This document shows, one piece after another, positions 61,918 through 64,000 of a DNA stretch of 64,000 nt. The number at the start of each line of letters is the position of its first letter. Position 1 is the first letter of the stretch. The stretch is taken from positions 16,568,017 to 16,632,016 of the forward strand of contig NC_088307.1 of the NCBI RefSeq assembly GCF_032854445.1, read 5' to 3'. Source of the DNA: Liolophura sinensis (Eukaryota; Mollusca; Polyplacophora; Chitonida; Chitonidae). A program made the translations under genes and the position numbers. The notes below the pieces were generated by a model, which did not search any database, was not told the origin of the DNA, and saw only the letters and a list, made by a program, of their open reading frames with translations.

Positions 61918-62650
61918 CTATGAGCTATTTTTCGTGCTTTCATCGATCTCTACGGCGTTGAATGCCTTAGGAGACTTGGCGCGTATCTCCTGCTTCAGAT
62001 CAGAGTAGTTCTTGAGCTCCTGAACGATTTGCTTGAACTCTACGTCTGAAATAACACCATCAGATAATGCCATAGATACCTGCGCATGGATGCTGTTAAG
62101 TTTGACGTCAGCCAACAGCCGTATATCGTTATGTTTCCTGGCCTTTGCGTGAAGCCGGCGGCTAAAGAATTTTCCGGCGACATTTAAGACACCGCAAGCT
62201 AGGGCCGCAGCTTCCATGGCCAAGACAGCAGGGGCTGCAATTATCGTTGTGAGTAGCCCCACGCCAGCAAACCCTAGGCCCAAACCGGCCGTGATCGGTC
62301 GGGGTCACCTTCACATCTATCAACCAATCGGGGTCGCGAGCTCTGGTAAGAACAAAGCGGTCTTCAAAGCGAATTAATGAGAGTTTTTGTTCTTCATTCA
62401 CCTCAGACGGCGACCTGCACTCTTGCTCTGCAGTGGATGAGACATCTTCAAGGGAAGCAAACGTGGCAGGTTCTGCTTGCCCCCTCCCCCCCCCCCCCCC
62501 GTAATCTTTTTGCGGTTGTACTTGCCGGCAAGTAAACTGGAAGGCGTAGATTTTACCTTCCTGGCCTTGAAGTTCGAACTCCGACACATCTGCCAAGTCG
62601 CTTAAAGACAGGCACGCAGACCTGGGACCGGCTGCGTCCACCATACTCAT
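61918..62650 (-). pseudogene. Virus-like element gene, membrane segment and charged tail (broken)
   Basis: A leftward ATG at 62650 opens 162 codons, and a second frame from about 62290 to the stop at 61918 continues the sense after a frame change. The N-terminal part is acidic and low-complexity and includes a glycine tract encoded by 15 C at 62486-62500. Then comes a hydrophobic stretch rich in Ala, Gly, Leu and Ile (about 62190-62285), a basic K/R-rich patch, and a helical tail with DGVISDVEFKQIV and K-x-E-I-R-A-K. The DGxIS-x-x-EF word resembles half of an EF-hand, but the rest of that loop is missing. I do not recognise the family firmly. A membrane-active or structural protein of a Polinton-like or viral element is inference. 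The break sits near the frame junction and could be decay or a sequencing indel. Confidence 0.6.
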
Positions 62651-63247
62651 TGTATTTCTAGGGTAGCACTGAGGTACCCTACATTCATATACTTGCCGTC
62701 TTTGTCTAAAAGTTCCACGGTCAAGTGCGTTATATAGTCGGCGCGCAAGGTTTTGTACTGTGGGTTGGGAACTGAAACCGTCTTCCCGCAGATAATCCCT
62801 TCACCAGTCACGGCAATGGCTTTAAGTAGTGTGGAACCGCCACCGAAATCTGAGATTATTCTCACGTTTTCTGAGGTGCTCAGTTCATCTAAATGCACGA
62901 AGACTTCTTTGTGTGAGACCAGGTTAGGTACCTTTTCACCCTCCACAGTCCCCCCTATGGGCGTCATCCCGTCGGTGAACCCTAAGATGGGGAAAGCTCT
63001 TGGAGTATTATGAAGGCATTTCTAGGGAGGGTTAGGACTAAGCGGCCCGTGGCTTCATTCAATCCCAGAGAAACCCCATGCGGGCGGAATATGTCCTTGT
63101 CCAGCGTACTCCGGAGGGGATATTCACACAGGCCGGGTAGAATGTTATCTCGCGAAGAGCAGTTTTAAGGCGGCCGTCGAGGTTGTTAAGGGCATGAGGC
63201 AGCGTGTGCTGTGCCCCATTTAGAATGTCAGTCAATGTGATGAACAT
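62647..63247 (-). pseudogene. Virus-like element gene, beta-rich, broken by two frame changes
   Basis: Starts at the ATG at 63247 (an in-frame GTG at 63256 is not a likely eukaryotic start) and runs left to the stop at about 62647, overlapping the next gene's ATG by four bases. The first frame holds to about 63110, a second to about 63000, a third (opening MTPIGGTVEG) to the end, roughly 200 residues in all. The last third alternates hydrophobic and polar residues and ends in a V-x-L-L-D-x-D-G-K-Y segment, suggesting beta-strands as in a jelly-roll capsid protein. That is structural inference only. Confidence 0.6.
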
Positions 63248-63257
63248 CTTAGCCACG

Positions 63258-64000
63258 ATGAACAGCGAGGATTACAGGTTCAATAGAGAGGCCACTTACA
63301 AGGCCGAGGCATTTCATAGTATCCAAACCCACGCAGAGCAGCTCACGCGATTTGACATCTACATCGATGAAAAGAGGGCCTTTCCAGTCCAGTTCACAGA
63401 TATGTTGGCCAAGTACCGGCTGCCAAAGATAACCGACAATGAAATTGTTCGGGCCTGGAACACCAATCCTATGCAATTCTGGCAGAACCAAGTGAACTTC
63501 GCGGTCTAGTGCGCAACCACGGGCTTTGGCGTCTCTGCAAAAGACCATCTTCTCGCCCCCGACCAACGAATAAGGGCCCTGTACACGTTATATGTGTATT
63601 ACCAAGTTAGGCGGATCTTGGAAGAGATCCAGGCCCCCCTGCCGCAAGACAGAGCGTGGGCGACATTCAAAAACCCCTACCACGAGAGGGCCTATGAGAG
63701 GATTTGTAGGGAGTTCCACGTAGATACGCACACAGACTGGAGGCGCAGGGGGTGAATCACTGCCTCGGAGTGGCATATTACTATGTCACGAGAAAGGGCT
63801 ACAGCCCCATTGGCGATGGGACCTTCGATCCGAGCAGGATTTCGTTCTCTAGAAAGCCTACAGCGCTCCACGTCGACTACATCGAGCAGGACGCCGAGGA
63901 GGCTTGGGCGTCGTTCATTGTCGACAAATTCACGCAGCCGGGCGTAGAGCGCCTAAACGATTCCATCTGGACATACGTGTGGGCTGTTTTAGGCGCCCAA
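63258..64000 (+). pseudogene. Virus-like element gene, rightward, helix-rich, runs off the window
   Basis: The ATG at 63258 is 10 bp from the start of the leftward gene. The frame encodes a charged, aromatic-rich protein with no signal peptide. A single in-frame TAG at 63507-63509 interrupts it, then it continues open. A second break, a one-base frame change in the GGGGG run near 63748-63752, precedes a frame open to the window end: about 247 codons with no other stop. Composition is GC-rich and predicted mainly helical (Y-Y-Q-V-R-R-I-L-E-E-I, H-E-R-A-Y-E-R-I-C-R-E-F). I recall similar uncharacterised proteins in cnidarian and mollusc genomes but cannot name a family. One substitution and one homopolymer indel point to a fairly young copy. 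Confidence 0.65.

Noticed and set aside
63249-63566. 105-residue minus-strand frame
   Set aside because: Antisense to the rightward virus-like gene, which has the better coding pattern and continues beyond it.

Overview
The window reads as nuclear DNA of an invertebrate animal, most likely a mollusc. It has intron-split genes, long AT-rich spacers, microsatellites and a dense load of repeats. The mollusc call rests on two high-copy short repeats whose sequence I associate with bivalve and gastropod genomes; species cannot be named. No rRNA, CRISPR or bacterial operon is seen.

Host genes are few. Two intact, tandem, two-exon rhodopsin-class G-protein-coupled receptor genes lie on the plus strand at 44441-45567 and 51243-52998. 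Both introns are phase 1 and split the codon of the conserved TM3 cysteine. A decayed third copy of exon 1 lies at 54359-54512. Upstream and 3' flanks of the two genes are also alignable, so the locus grew by segmental duplication. A single first exon of an arrestin-domain (ARRDC/alpha-arrestin type) gene is on the minus strand at 9269-9386; its other exons were not found here.

Most of the rest is a mobile-element graveyard. SINE family A (tRNA-like head, conserved body, AAATA-rich tail) has at least 16 copies, several with target-site duplications. SINE family B (about 320 bp) has three near-complete copies and one 5' stub. At least seven degenerate non-LTR (LINE) reverse transcriptase or RNase H fragments lie at about 17.4, 24.7, 29.4-30.3, 37.2-38.2, 41.5-41.8, 42.4-43.2 and 46.7-49.0 kb. 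A broken Ty3/Gypsy-type element is on the minus strand at about 57.07-59.6 kb. A further dispersed repeat, family R, has four plus-oriented copies and three minus-oriented heads. Tandem repeats include a 62-bp minisatellite with a 3-mer higher order, and 71-, 74-, 55-, 41- and about 77-bp arrays.

The right end (61.66 kb to the edge) is different: visibly GC-richer, gene-dense and virus-like. Two broken reading frames run leftward and one runs rightward from a start region only about 10 bp wide. One leftward product has a hydrophobic segment followed by a charged, DGxIS-containing tail. I infer a decayed Polinton/Maverick-like or related virus-derived element, with an inverted repeat beyond its leftward genes. 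This is the best candidate for an undescribed system, but its identity is inference and it runs off the window.
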